In this document: in pieces, positions 8,538-17,172 of the stretch
Layout of the letters: every line of letters begins with the position of its first letter
How positions within the stretch are numbered: the stretch's first letter is position 1
Assembly: GCF_001552135.1 (NCBI RefSeq)
Contig: NZ_BCQP01000017.1
Coordinates: 1 to 64,000, forward strand
Reading direction: 5' to 3'
DNA: 64,000 nt
From: Actinomadura chibensis NBRC 106107
Lineage (GTDB): Bacteria; Actinomycetota; Actinomycetes; Streptosporangiales; Streptosporangiaceae
Program-made: the position numbers and the translations under genes
The notes under the pieces: generated by a model
What the model was told of the DNA's origin: nothing
The model's input: only the letters and a program-made list of their open reading frames with translations
The model's database searches: none

Positions 8538-10942
8538 CGATCGATCTCCCGGGGGACGAGCAGCGCGACCGGCAGCGTCTCGAACAGCCGCCCGGCGTCC
8601 AGGATCGGGCCCATGTGGGTGCAGCCGGTGAGGACGTCCCGCCAGCCCTGGTGGGCGACGTCGACCCTCGTCCCGGCCCAGCCGCCCTTGCGCTCCAGGC
8701 CGACGGGCAGGCGCGTCGCCAGCGCGACCGCCTCGCCGCGGGCGAACCCCACGACGTGCTCGGCGGCGGGCCCGCGCGAGGTGATCGGCTCGTGCCGGGA
8801 ACCGGGCCCGAACCACTCGGGATGGGCCCGGCGCAGCCGCAGCGTCCGCGACGTGACGAGGAGCTTCTCGTCGTCGACCTCCTTCGGCCGGCGGCCGGTG
8901 TCCAGCCGCAGGAGGTGCTCGCGGCGCCGCCCGTAGTCGACCGGCCGCCGGTTGTCGGGGTCGACCAGCGCGAGCCCGGTCAGCTCGCAGCCCTGGTAGA
9001 CGTCCGGGACGCCCGGCATCGCCAGTTGGACGAGCTTCTGCCCGAGCGTGTTGTAGCGCGCGTAGGGGGCGAGCCTGCGCACGAACGCGGTCATGTCGGT
9101 GATGAGGTCGGGGTCGGCGAGGACGCCCCGCGCGTAGTCGAGGACGGCCCGCTCGTATTCGGGGTCGTGGTCGGTCCAGGATGTGCGCGTCTTGGCCTCG
9201 CGCATCGCCTTGGTGAGGAATTCCTCCAGGCGTCCGGTGGTGAGGGGCCAGGCGCCGACGAGCGTCTGCCAGAGCAGGTATTCGAGGTCGGGTTCCAGCG
9301 GGGACGTGCCGGGGCCCCAGTTCCGCCACCGTTCGACGGCCTCCGTCCATTCGATGGGGAGTTCCGACAGGACGGACAGCCACGCCCGCACGTCCTCTTC
9401 CCGTTTGGTGTCGTGCGTGGACAGCGTCGTCATCGTCAACGGCCAGTCCCTCGCCGTCCTTATGCAGAACGCGTGGAAGTCCTCGGGGCTGACCGAGAAG
9501 CGCTCTGGGTCGCCGCCCACCTCGTTCAGCGCGGCCATGCGGTTCCACCGGTAGAACGCCGTGTCCTCGACGCCTTTCGCCGCCAGCGGAGCCGACGTCT
9601 GCTGGAACCGCACGATGAACTCGGCATCGGTGCGCTCGCCACGCCCGAGGGCCAGGTCCACGACGAATTCGAGATCCGCGTGCGTTTCCTCCGGCAGATG
9701 CGCGCGGGCACGGCCCGCCGCCTCTTCCAGGACGTCGACGGCCTGTGGCGACGGGTCCTGCCCAGGGACGACGTACGCGCGATACACGGGCATGGCGACG
9801 AGCAGTTCGAGCAAGGCCCGCTCCAGACCGGGACGGCGTTCGCCCACCACCCGCCGAAGGACGCCCTGAAGCCGCTCTATCTCCGGCTTCAGCCCATGCG
9901 TCGCGACGTACATGCGCGACTCGTGCTCCACCTCCGCGAAGTCGTGCGGACCGCCCGTCAGCGCGACGTAGTAGTCGGTGAGCGGCTTCTCCCCGGCCGG
10001 GTCGACGAACAGCCCGCCGACCATGCCGAGCGCGTCGTAGCCGGTGGTGCCCGCGCACGGCCAGTCGGGCGGCAGCCGCTCGTCCCCCGTCGTGATCTTC
10101 TCGACCAGCAGCCACGCGCCCGGCGCCCCCTCCGACAGCCGCCGCAGGTAGCCGCGCGGGTCGGCGAGGCCGTCCGGGTGGTCGACGCGCAGGCCGTCCA
10201 CGTGCCCCTCCTCGACCAGGTTCAGCAGGAGGGCGTGCGTGCGCTCGAAGACCTCCGGGTCCTCCTGGCGGAGCCCGATCAGGCCGGAGATGTCGAAGAA
10301 GCGGCGGTAGTTGGGCTCGCCCTCGCCGGGCGGGACGATCCGTCCGCCCCCGGCCGTCCAGTCCACGTCGAACCACTTCGCGAACGGCGAGGACGGCCCG
10401 TCTGCGAGGACGGCGGCGAACGGCAGGTTCAGGTCGGGCGGGGACGGGATCGCCATGTGGTTCGGGACGACGTCCACCAGCAGCTTCAGCCCGTGCGCGC
10501 GGAACCGCGCGGCCATCGCGCCGAACGCCTCCGACCCGCCGAGTTCGGCCGACAGCCGGGAGTGGTCGATCACGTCGTAGCCGTGCGTGGAGCCGGGCGC
10601 GGCCCGCAGGATCGGCGACAGGTAGACGTGCGACACGCCGAGGGACGCCAGGTAGGGGGCGAGCGCGGCGGCCTCGGCGAAGCCGAAGCGGCCCTCCGGC
10701 GTGCCGCGCAACTGGAGCCGGTAGGTGCCGGACGGCGGCGCCGCCTCCTCTTCCCCGGGGGCGCCCCCGTGCTTGCCGGTGGTGTGCTTGCCGGTGGTGT
10801 GCCTGCCGGTTCTGCTCTTGGCGGTCAGGTGCTCTTCGTCCAGGTGGTCCTCGGACACGGTCTCCTCACCAGGGGGTTCGCCGGGGAGCGGTTCGTCGGG
10901 AGCGGGTTCGGCGTGCATGTCGCGGACGGAGGCGGGGGTCAC
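8534..10942 (-). CDS. treY: Malto-oligosyltrehalose synthase
   Basis: TreY, 802 aa, GH13 enzyme that isomerises the reducing-end alpha-1,4 bond of maltodextrins to the alpha,alpha-1,1 bond of trehalose. Homology begins near residue 72 (SGTYRLQLRGT). Nucleophile Asp254 lies in VDGLRVDHPDG, acid/base Glu281 in WLLVEKI, and the third motif is LSTHDTKREEDVRA. The first ~70 residues are acidic and low-complexity with a TGKHTTGKH-like repeat, not part of the enzyme core. Two starts are possible: GTG 10942, three bases past the treX stop, and ATG 10919. Neither has a strong ribosome binding site. Middle gene of treX-treY-treZ. Confidence 0.95.
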   Translation of the reverse strand: MTPASVRDMHAEPAPDEPLPGEPPGEETVSEDHLDEEHLTAKSRTGRHTTGKHTTGKHGGAPGEEEAAPPSGTYRLQLRGTPEGRFGFAEAAALAPYLASLGVSHVYLSPILRAAPGSTHGYDVIDHSRLSAELGGSEAFGAMAARFRAHGLKLLVDVVPNHMAIPSPPDLNLPFAAVLADGPSSPFAKWFDVDWTAGGGRIVPPGEGEPNYRRFFDISGLIGLRQEDPEVFERTHALLLNLVEEGHVDGLRVDHPDGLADPRGYLRRLSEGAPGAWLLVEKITTGDERLPPDWPCAGTTGYDALGMVGGLFVDPAGEKPLTDYYVALTGGPHDFAEVEHESRMYVATHGLKPEIERLQGVLRRVVGERRPGLERALLELLVAMPVYRAYVVPGQDPSPQAVDVLEEAAGRARAHLPEETHADLEFVVDLALGRGERTDAEFIVRFQQTSAPLAAKGVEDTAFYRWNRMAALNEVGGDPERFSVSPEDFHAFCIRTARDWPLTMTTLSTHDTKREEDVRAWLSVLSELPIEWTEAVERWRNWGPGTSPLEPDLEYLLWQTLVGAWPLTTGRLEEFLTKAMREAKTRTSWTDHDPEYERAVLDYARGVLADPDLITDMTAFVRRLAPYARYNTLGQKLVQLAMPGVPDVYQGCELTGLALVDPDNRRPVDYGRRREHLLRLDTGRRPKEVDDEKLLVTSRTLRLRRAHPEWFGPGSRHEPITSRGPAAEHVVGFARGEAVALATRLPVGLERKGGWAGTRVDVAHQGWRDVLTGCTHMGPILDAGRLFETLPVALLVPREIDR
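10769..10813 (-). repeat. Three 15-bp repeats in the treY N-terminal extension
   Basis: On the plus strand two identical units GTGCTTGCCGGTGGT (10769-10783 and 10784-10798) are followed by a diverged third unit (10799-10813). They encode the HTTGK-type pentapeptides ahead of the catalytic domain of TreY. Confidence 0.85.
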
Positions 10943-10945
10943 GGC

Positions 10946-13216
10946 TCAGCCCCGGCGCAGGACCTGGATCGACCGGGCGGTGACCGCGACGGTCTCGCGG
11001 GCCTTCAGGGTGGACGGCTCGCCGGGAGCGGGCAGGGGGTCGGCGGTGTCGAGGGCGGTCGTCCACGTCGCGCCGTAGGAGGCGGGCGGGAGCGTGAACG
11101 CGAGGTCGCCGTCGTCCGCGTTGAACAGGAGCAGGAACGAGTCGTCGGTGACCTGCCTTCCGCGCGGGTCGGGCTCGCCTATCGCGTCGCCGTTCAGGAA
11201 GACGCACAGGGCCTTGTTGAATCCGGCCGTCCAGTCGGTCCCGGCCATTTCCGCGCCGCCGGGGGTGAACCAGACGAGGTCGGGGAGCTCCTCCGGGCGG
11301 CCGTTCGCGCGGGCCCGCTTCGGCCGCTGGTCGCCGAGGAAGAAGCGCCTGCGCCGGAACACCGGATGCGCGGTCCGCAGCCGCGACAGCCGCCGGACGA
11401 AGTCGAGCAGCGTCCCGCGCTCGTCGGGGAAGCCGCCGTCCTCCAGGCCCGTCCAGTCGACCCAGGACAGCTCGTTGTCCTGGCAGTAGGCGTTGTTGTT
11501 CCCGCGCTGGGTGCGGCCGATCTCGTCGCCGTGCAGCAGCATCGGGACGCCCTGCGAGAGGAACAGCGTCGTCAGCAGATTGCGTTTCTGCCGCTCGCGC
11601 AGTTCGAGGACGCCGGGGTCGTCGGTCGGGCCCTCGTGCCCGCAGTTCCAGGACCGGTTGTCGTCGGTGCCGTCCCGGCCGCCCTCGCCGTTGGCGTCGT
11701 TGTGCTTGCCGTCGTAGGAGACGAGGTCGCGCAGCGTGAACCCGTCGTGGCAGGTCACGAAGTTGATCGAGGCGATCGGCCGCCGCCCGTCGGCGGCGTA
11801 CAGGTCCGACGACCCGGTCAGCCGGGACGCGAACTCCGGCATCGCGCCCGGCTCCCCGCGCCAGTAGTCGCGCATCGTGTCGCGGTACTTGCCGTTCCAC
11901 TCCGTCCACAGCGGCGGGAAGTTGCCGACCTGGTAGCCGCCCTCGCCCACGTCCCACGGCTCGGCGATCAGCTTCACCTGCGACACCACCGGGTCCTGCT
12001 GGACGAGGTCGAAGAACGCCGACAGCCGGTCCACCTCGTGCAGCTCGCGGGCGAGCGTCGCGGCCAGGTCGAAGCGGAACCCGTCCACGTGCATCTCGGT
12101 CACCCAGTACCGCAGCGAGTCCATGATCAGTTGCAGGACGTGCGGCCCGCGCATCAGCAGGCTGTTCCCGGTGCCGGTCGTGTCGGTGTAGTAGCGGGGG
12201 TCGTCGTCGGCGAGCCGGTAGTAGGAGGCGTTGTCGATCCCCCGGAACGACAGGGTCGGCCCGCGGTGGTCGCCTTCGGCGGTGTGGTTGTAGACGACGT
12301 CCAGGATCACCTCGATCCCAGCCTCGTGCAGCGCCTTCACCATCGCCTTGAACTCCAGCACCTGCTCGCCCCGCTGCCCGGACGACGCGTACTCGTTGTG
12401 CGGCGCGAAGAACCCGATGGTGTTGTAGCCCCAGTAGTTGCGCAGCCCGCGCCGCACGAGCGCGTCGTCGTGGACGAACTGGTGCACGGGCATCAGCTCC
12501 ACCGCCGTCACCCCGAGCGAGCGCAGATGGTCGATGACCACCGGGTGGCCGAGGCCCGCGTAGGTGCCGCGCAGCGCGCGCGGGACGTCCGGATGCCGCG
12601 CGGTGAGGCCCCGGACGTGCGCCTCGTAGATCACCGTCTCGTGGTAGGGGATGCGCGGCGGACGGTCGTCCCCCCAGTCGAAGTAGGGGCTGACCACGAC
12701 CGACCGCATGGTGTGGGGCGCCGAGTCGGCGTCGTTGCGCGACCACGGGTCGCCGAACCGGTAGCCGAAGCAGGACTCGTCCCAGTCCACGGACCCCTCG
12801 ACGGCCTGCGCGTACGGGTCGAGCAGCAGCTTCGCCGGGTTGCAGCGCTGCCCCCGGCGCGGATCGTAGGGGCCGTGGACGCGGAACCCGTAGCGGTGGC
12901 CCGGCATGATCCCCGGCAGGTAGGCGTGCCAGACGAAGGCGTCCACCTCGGGGAGCGCCAGCCGGGTCTCGGCGCCGTCGCCCGCCGGGCCGTCGAACAG
13001 GCACAGCTCGACGTGCTCGGCCGCCTCGGAGAAGACGGCGAAGTTCGTCCCCGCGCCGTCGAACCGGGCGCCCAGGGGGTAGGCGTCGCCCGGCCAGACC
13101 TGAGCCAATGTCCCGGCCTCCCGTCCCTGCGGCACGCGGGGCGCGTACGCGGAGAAAGCCCTTCCCGCTGAGGGGTGGATCACACCGATTGGGAGCCCCC
13201 TGGCCAGAACGGACAT
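10946..13216 (-). CDS. treX: Glycogen debranching enzyme, TreX/GlgX type
   Basis: 756 aa GH13 debranching enzyme that cleaves alpha-1,6 branches and feeds linear maltodextrin to TreY and TreZ. Core homology starts at QVWPGDAYPLGARFDG (residue 39). Catalytic residues are Asp383 in VDGFRFDLAA and Glu419 in LIAEPWDVG, with CHDGFTLRD further on. ATG 13216 gives a ~36-residue leader. An alternative TTG at 13108, just before the core and preceded by GGGAGG, fits relatives that begin near this point. First gene of treX-treY-treZ. The iron boxes start only 13 bp upstream of ATG 13216. Confidence 0.95.
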   Translation of the reverse strand: MSVLARGLPIGVIHPSAGRAFSAYAPRVPQGREAGTLAQVWPGDAYPLGARFDGAGTNFAVFSEAAEHVELCLFDGPAGDGAETRLALPEVDAFVWHAYLPGIMPGHRYGFRVHGPYDPRRGQRCNPAKLLLDPYAQAVEGSVDWDESCFGYRFGDPWSRNDADSAPHTMRSVVVSPYFDWGDDRPPRIPYHETVIYEAHVRGLTARHPDVPRALRGTYAGLGHPVVIDHLRSLGVTAVELMPVHQFVHDDALVRRGLRNYWGYNTIGFFAPHNEYASSGQRGEQVLEFKAMVKALHEAGIEVILDVVYNHTAEGDHRGPTLSFRGIDNASYYRLADDDPRYYTDTTGTGNSLLMRGPHVLQLIMDSLRYWVTEMHVDGFRFDLAATLARELHEVDRLSAFFDLVQQDPVVSQVKLIAEPWDVGEGGYQVGNFPPLWTEWNGKYRDTMRDYWRGEPGAMPEFASRLTGSSDLYAADGRRPIASINFVTCHDGFTLRDLVSYDGKHNDANGEGGRDGTDDNRSWNCGHEGPTDDPGVLELRERQKRNLLTTLFLSQGVPMLLHGDEIGRTQRGNNNAYCQDNELSWVDWTGLEDGGFPDERGTLLDFVRRLSRLRTAHPVFRRRRFFLGDQRPKRARANGRPEELPDLVWFTPGGAEMAGTDWTAGFNKALCVFLNGDAIGEPDPRGRQVTDDSFLLLFNADDGDLAFTLPPASYGATWTTALDTADPLPAPGEPSTLKARETVAVTARSIQVLRRG

Positions 13217-13228
13217 CCCTGAGCTACC

Positions 13229-13247
13229 TTAGGGGAGCCTTACCTTA
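13229..13247. promoter_or_regulatory. Iron box 1 (DtxR/IdeR-like)
   Basis: The 19 bases starting TTAGGGGAGCC match the DtxR/IdeR iron-box consensus (TTAGGTTAGSCTAACCTAA, recalled) at 15 of 19 positions. The site sits between divergent treX and bfd. Its place ahead of bfd-bfr supports iron-dependent control of iron storage. Binding is inferred. Confidence 0.65.
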
Positions 13248-13262
13248 ATGAGGGTTACCTAA
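13244..13262. promoter_or_regulatory. Iron box 2 (weaker, overlapping box 1)
   Basis: A second site ending GGGTTACCTAA matches the same consensus at about 12 of 19 positions, mainly in its right half. It starts 15 bp after box 1 and shares four bases with it. Tandem boxes are known for IdeR-activated bacterioferritin genes in mycobacteria, but activation here is only inferred. Confidence 0.45.
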
Positions 13263-13319
13263 GATCCCCTGGTCGGGCATGGTCCGGGACACGAGCCGCA
13301 CGGAAGGTCCGCCTCGCCG

Positions 13320-13640
13320 ATGTACGTCTGCATCTGCAACGCCGTCACGGAGGACGACGTCAACGGCTGTATGGCGAGCGGTTGCGCCACCGCCAAGGAG
13401 GTCAAGGCCGCCTGCGGCTTCAAGCCCGGATGCGGGTCCTGCACGAAGCGCCTGCACCGCATGGTCAGCGAGTACCGGACGGCGAGCGAGCTGGCCGACG
13501 CCCTCACCGGCGGGCCCGCGCAGCTCACCGCCGTCCCGGAGCCGGACCTGCCCGAGCCCGGGACCTCCGCCCCGCCCACCGCCGAGCCGTTGGTCTCCGA
13601 GGCCGCCGAAGGGGGAGCCGCGCCGCCGACCGCCGCCTGA
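13320..13640 (+). CDS. bfd: Bacterioferritin-associated ferredoxin-like protein
   Basis: 106 aa [2Fe-2S] protein. BFD-like proteins reduce the ferric core of bacterioferritin so that iron can be released. The family ligand pattern is complete: Cys4 and Cys6 in MYVCICNAV, Cys38 and Cys41 in KPGCGSC. The domain spans about residues 1-55. The rest is a Pro/Ala/Glu-rich tail of ~50 residues that ordinary ~65-aa Bfd proteins lack. The start at ATG 13320 is fixed by the N-terminal cysteines. Directly ahead of bfr and behind the iron boxes. Confidence 0.93.
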   Translation: MYVCICNAVTEDDVNGCMASGCATAKEVKAACGFKPGCGSCTKRLHRMVSEYRTASELADALTGGPAQLTAVPEPDLPEPGTSAPPTAEPLVSEAAEGGAAPPTAA

Positions 13641-13735
13641 GCCCCGGTCCCGCGGGCGCCCGCCACCAGGGCGGACACGCCTCCCGCGGGGGTTAGTGCT
13701 GTCCCGAACCCGCCCTCCGTGGAAGCATGGAGCCC

Positions 13736-14233
13736 ATGGAAGGCGACAAGGACATCATCGCGCTGCTGAACGACCAGCTGACCGCGGAGCTCACGGCGAT
13801 CAACCAGTACTTCCTGCACTCCAAGATGCAGGCGAACTGGGGCTACACGCGCCTCGCCGAGCACACCCGCGACGAGTCGTTCGACGAGATGAAGCACGCG
13901 GAGCGGCTCACCGACCGGATCCTCTTCCTGGAGGGCCTGCCGAACTACCAGAAGCTCGGCACCCTGCGGATCGGCCAGAACGTCGTCGAGCAGCTCGAAG
14001 CGGACCTCGCGGTCGAGATGGAGGCCGTCGCCCGGCTGCGCCCCGGGATCGAGCTGATGCGCTCGCGCGGCGACATCACGTCCGCGCGGATCTTCGAGGA
14101 CATCCTCGCCGACGAGGAAGAGCACATCGACTACCTGGAGACCGAGCTGGGCCTCGTCCAGGCGCTCGGCATGCAGAACTACCTCCAGCGCCTCACCGAC
14201 GCCCCCGGCGAGGACGGCGTCAAGCCGGTCTGA
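13736..14233 (+). CDS. bfr: Bacterioferritin
   Basis: 165 aa haem-containing ferritin that forms a 24-mer, oxidises Fe(II) and stores Fe(III). Counted from the start at ATG 13736, ferroxidase ligands fall at Glu18, Glu51, His54, Glu94, Glu127 and His130, and the haem-ligating methionine at Met52 in FDEMKHAE. These are the same numbers as in E. coli Bfr, which supports this start over ATG 13727, nine bases upstream. It lies 95 bp after bfd and is probably cotranscribed under the iron boxes. Confidence 0.96.
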   Translation: MEGDKDIIALLNDQLTAELTAINQYFLHSKMQANWGYTRLAEHTRDESFDEMKHAERLTDRILFLEGLPNYQKLGTLRIGQNVVEQLEADLAVEMEAVARLRPGIELMRSRGDITSARIFEDILADEEEHIDYLETELGLVQALGMQNYLQRLTDAPGEDGVKPV

Positions 14234-14249
14234 CGGCCGGTCTCCGGCT
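14223..14249. terminator. Hairpin between bfr and cyclase stops
   Basis: AGCCGG (14223-14228) pairs with CCGGCT (14244-14249) over a 15-nt loop, spanning the end of bfr and reaching the stop of the convergent cyclase gene. The stem is short, so this is a modest call. Confidence 0.35.
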
Positions 14250-15288
14250 AGGACGCCTCCGGCTCCGCCGGGGCGGGGGCCGCGGCGGTCGCGCCCGGGC
14301 GGCGGCGCAGCACGTACGGCTGGATGATGCCGAGGCCGCGGACCGGGCGCCGCACGATCCGCGTCACCTCGAACTCCGGGCTTTCCTCCAGCGCCCCGGC
14401 CAGCTCCCCGTCGATCACGACCGAGCCGGGCCTGGCCAGCGACGTCAGCCGGGCCGCGAGGTTCACCGTGGTCCCGAACAGGTCCCCCATCAGCGGCAGG
14501 ACGGGCCCGTGCGCGACGCCGACCCGCACGTCCGGGACCTCCGTCTCGTCCTGGATGGCGGCCGCCACGGTGAGCGCGATCTCCGCGCCGATCTCCGGCG
14601 TCTCCGCGCTGAACAGGACCTCGTCGCCGAGCGTCTTCACGAGGCGGCCGCCGCAGGACGCGATGATGTCCGCGGCGGTCTCCTCGAACCACTCCACGAT
14701 CCGGGCCAGCTCGATCTCCTCCAGCTCGCGGCTGACCTGGGTGAACGACACCATGTCCGCGAACCCGACGGTGGTGAGCTGGCGGCCCGCCGGGTCGCCG
14801 TTCTCGCGGGTCGCGGCGGCGGCGAGGGCGCGCGTCCCGGCGGCGGCGAGCTGGCGCCGCCAGGCGTGCACCACGAGCGGCTCGAACTCGCCGATGTGCT
14901 TCTCCGCGACGTCCACGATCGTCTGCACGGCCTCGGCGGAGGCGGCGTCGTGCGCGTCCTCGGCGAGCATGGCGCGCAGCAGGCTGACCTGCCATTCCGC
15001 GAGCCGGGTCATGGTCTGCCCGAACGCCCTGACCAGCCGGATCACGCCGTCCTCGTCGAGGACGCCGTCGTCGACGAGGCGGCGCATGCGGTCCAGCGCG
15101 GCGACGTCGCCCTCGGTGTAGGCGACCGCGTCGTCCGGCATGGAGGGGTAGCCGAACGCGCGCCACACCCGGCCGGAGAACTCGCGGGAGACGCCGGCGA
15201 GCCGCACGGCGTCGACGCGGTTGTACCGCAGCTCGCCGCCGAGCAGCAGCTCTTCGATCTCCTTCGGGTCCGGCATGCCGGCCGTCAT
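14248..15288 (-). CDS. Class III adenylate/guanylate cyclase domain protein
   Basis: 346 aa soluble protein. The C-terminal half (about 165-325) is a class III nucleotidyl cyclase catalytic domain, with metal-binding Asp in VGFADMVSFT, the LVKTLGDEVLF segment (substrate Lys and second metal Asp), and the transition-state Asn/Arg in TTVNLAARLTSL. All catalytic positions look intact, so cAMP synthesis is likely. The N-terminal ~160 residues (ELRYNRVDAVRLAGVS onward) resemble the regulatory region of mycobacterial cyclases such as Rv1264, which is pH-responsive; that role here is inference. ATG 15288 follows a GGGGCGGAGG stretch; ATG 15273 is an alternative. Confidence 0.88.
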   Translation of the reverse strand: MTAGMPDPKEIEELLLGGELRYNRVDAVRLAGVSREFSGRVWRAFGYPSMPDDAVAYTEGDVAALDRMRRLVDDGVLDEDGVIRLVRAFGQTMTRLAEWQVSLLRAMLAEDAHDAASAEAVQTIVDVAEKHIGEFEPLVVHAWRRQLAAAGTRALAAAATRENGDPAGRQLTTVGFADMVSFTQVSRELEEIELARIVEWFEETAADIIASCGGRLVKTLGDEVLFSAETPEIGAEIALTVAAAIQDETEVPDVRVGVAHGPVLPLMGDLFGTTVNLAARLTSLARPGSVVIDGELAGALEESPEFEVTRIVRRPVRGLGIIQPYVLRRRPGATAAAPAPAEPEAS

Positions 15289-15444
15289 CCTCCGCCCCTC
15301 AGCCCGCCGCCCACGGCCGTGGCGGCGGCGTCCCAACTCGGTACCGGGACATATCGTTGCAGATCAACCGCGCTTTCATCGTCGGGACCCGGACCGGACG
15401 CCATCCGTTCATCGGCCGTGCACCCCCTCACCTGACATGGACCC

Positions 15445-16317
15445 TCACCTGACGTGGACGACGTCGCCCGCGCTGATCGTCCGCTCGCCGCCCGGACCGG
15501 CGACGACGAGGCGCCCGGCCTCGTCCACGTCCGTCGCCGTCCCGGGCAGGAACTCCCCGCCCGGCAGCTCCACCCGCACCTCGCGTCCCAGCGTCACGCA
15601 CAGCTCCTTGTACGCGGTACGCAGCCCGCTGGTCTCAGGGTCACCGTCGAGGGCCGTCCACTCCCGGTACCAGGTGGCGAACTCGCGGAGGATCGCGCGG
15701 AGCAGCGGCGCCCGGTCGCTCAGCGGCGCACCCTCGATGGCGAGGGACGTCGCGGTCGGGACGGGCAGCTCGGCCTCCCGCAGGCCGACGTTCAGGCCGA
15801 CGCCGACGACGATCCCGTCGTCGATCTTCTCGACGAGGATCCCGGCGAGCTTGCGGTCGCCGACCAGCAGGTCGTTCGGCCACTTGAGGCGGGCGTCCAC
15901 GGCCGCGTCGCCCGCCGGGCCCGCGTCCGCGCCGAGGAACCGCTCCCCGGCCTGCGACCACGCCGTCATCCGCCGGACGGCCATGGCCACCGCGACGCCG
16001 GTCAGCAGCGACGCCCAGCCGAGCGCCCGCACCGGGACCGGCGGGCGCAGCAGCATCGAGAACGTGAGGCCCGACCGCGCGGGGGCCGTCCACGCCCTCC
16101 CGAGCCGCCCGCGCCCGGCCGTCTGGACCTCGGTGACCAGCACGGTGCCCTCCGGCGCGCCGTCCCGCGCCCGCGCGGCGAGGTCGGCGTTGGTCGACCC
16201 GGTCTCGGGGACGACCCGCACCTCGCGCCAGAGCCCGCCGTCCCGGACGAGCGCGCGGTGCAGCGCCGCCTCGTGCAGCGGCGGCCGGTCGAGGTCTCCG
16301 TACGGTGAGTCGCTCAC
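15445..16317 (-). CDS. birA: Biotin-[acetyl-CoA-carboxylase] ligase
   Basis: About 290 aa monofunctional BirA, without the DNA-binding domain of E. coli BirA. It activates biotin to biotinyl-AMP and attaches it to the BCCP lysine of acyl-CoA carboxylases. Motifs are ETGSTNADL, the biotin loop GRGRLGRAW and LKWPNDLLV, with a C-terminal SH3-like domain. GTG 16317 with GGATGG upstream is preferred. In-frame GTG 16338 and ATG 16350 are alternatives that add 7 or 11 residues. Its clients are probably the carboxylase subunits encoded at 20.3 and 47.7 kb. Confidence 0.93.
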   Translation of the reverse strand: MSDSPYGDLDRPPLHEAALHRALVRDGGLWREVRVVPETGSTNADLAARARDGAPEGTVLVTEVQTAGRGRLGRAWTAPARSGLTFSMLLRPPVPVRALGWASLLTGVAVAMAVRRMTAWSQAGERFLGADAGPAGDAAVDARLKWPNDLLVGDRKLAGILVEKIDDGIVVGVGLNVGLREAELPVPTATSLAIEGAPLSDRAPLLRAILREFATWYREWTALDGDPETSGLRTAYKELCVTLGREVRVELPGGEFLPGTATDVDEAGRLVVAGPGGERTISAGDVVHVR

Positions 16318-16398
16318 GCGTCCATCCAACCTCACGCGCGTCCCGATCATGAGGGCAGGCGTCGGGTGTCCCGGACCCCCGTGGTTAGGGTGCCTCCC

Positions 16399-17172
16399 AT
16401 GGATGGTGTGACGCTGCGGCGCGACGGACACGTCGCCGAGATCGTGCTGGACCGGCCCGAGGCCCTGAACGCCCTGTCGACGGCGATGGCGCGGCGGCTC
16501 GCCGCGGTGTGCGCCGAGGTGGCCGCGGACGCGTCCGCCCGCGCCGTGGTGCTGAGCGCGGCCGGGGAGAAGGCGTTCTGCGTGGGCGCCGACCTCAAGG
16601 AGCGCAACGCGATGACGGACGCGGAGATCCTCGCGCAGCGGCCGGTCTTCCGGGCGGCGTTCGGCGGGGTGCTGAACCTGCCGCAGCCCGTGGTCGCGGC
16701 CGTGCACGGCTACGCGCTCGGCGGCGGCTGCGAGTTCGCCCTGTCCACCGACATGATCGTCGCGGACGAGACCGCCGTGTTCGGGCTGCCCGAGGTGACG
16801 GTCGGGCTCGTCCCGGGCGGCGGCGGGACGCAGCTCGCGCTGCACCGGCTCGGCCCCGGCCGGGCCGCCGAACTCGTCCTCACCGGCCGCCGCCTGCGCG
16901 CCGACGAGGCCGTCGCCTACGGCCTCGCCGACCGGAAGGTCGCGGCGGGCGCGGCCCGCGAGGAGGCCCTGTCCATCGCCCGCGTGATCGCGGGCAACTC
17001 GCCGGTCGCCGTCCGCGCCGCGAAGCGCGCCCTCCGCCTCGGCATCGGCTCGGCCCTGGAGGCGGGCCTCGACCTTGAGGACAACGCCTGGCGCACGGCC
17101 GCCTTCTCCCCCGACCGCCGCGAGGGCATAGCCGCCTTCAACGAGAAACGCACCCCCGCCTGGCCGTCCTAG
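16399..17172 (+). CDS. Enoyl-CoA hydratase/isomerase family protein
   Basis: 257 aa crotonase-fold protein, the standard length. The oxyanion-hole segment VVLSAAGEKAFCVGADLKER and the active-site region ALGGGCEFALSTDM ... FGLPEVTVGLVPGGGGTQ keep both glutamates expected of true hydratases, so hydration of enoyl-CoA in fatty-acid or branched-chain catabolism is likely. Other crotonase reactions are possible. ATG 16399 fits the family start. It diverges from birA and ends tail to tail with the acetyltransferase, both stops sharing CTAG. Confidence 0.9.
   Translation: MDGVTLRRDGHVAEIVLDRPEALNALSTAMARRLAAVCAEVAADASARAVVLSAAGEKAFCVGADLKERNAMTDAEILAQRPVFRAAFGGVLNLPQPVVAAVHGYALGGGCEFALSTDMIVADETAVFGLPEVTVGLVPGGGGTQLALHRLGPGRAAELVLTGRRLRADEAVAYGLADRKVAAGAAREEALSIARVIAGNSPVAVRAAKRALRLGIGSALEAGLDLEDNAWRTAAFSPDRREGIAAFNEKRTPAWPS

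Noticed and set aside
8345..13171. A 1608-codon open frame on the plus strand across the trehalose genes
   Set aside because: It lies antisense to treX, treY and treZ, which have complete catalytic motifs. High GC keeps antisense frames open; the translation is Arg/Pro/Gly-rich with no recognisable domain.
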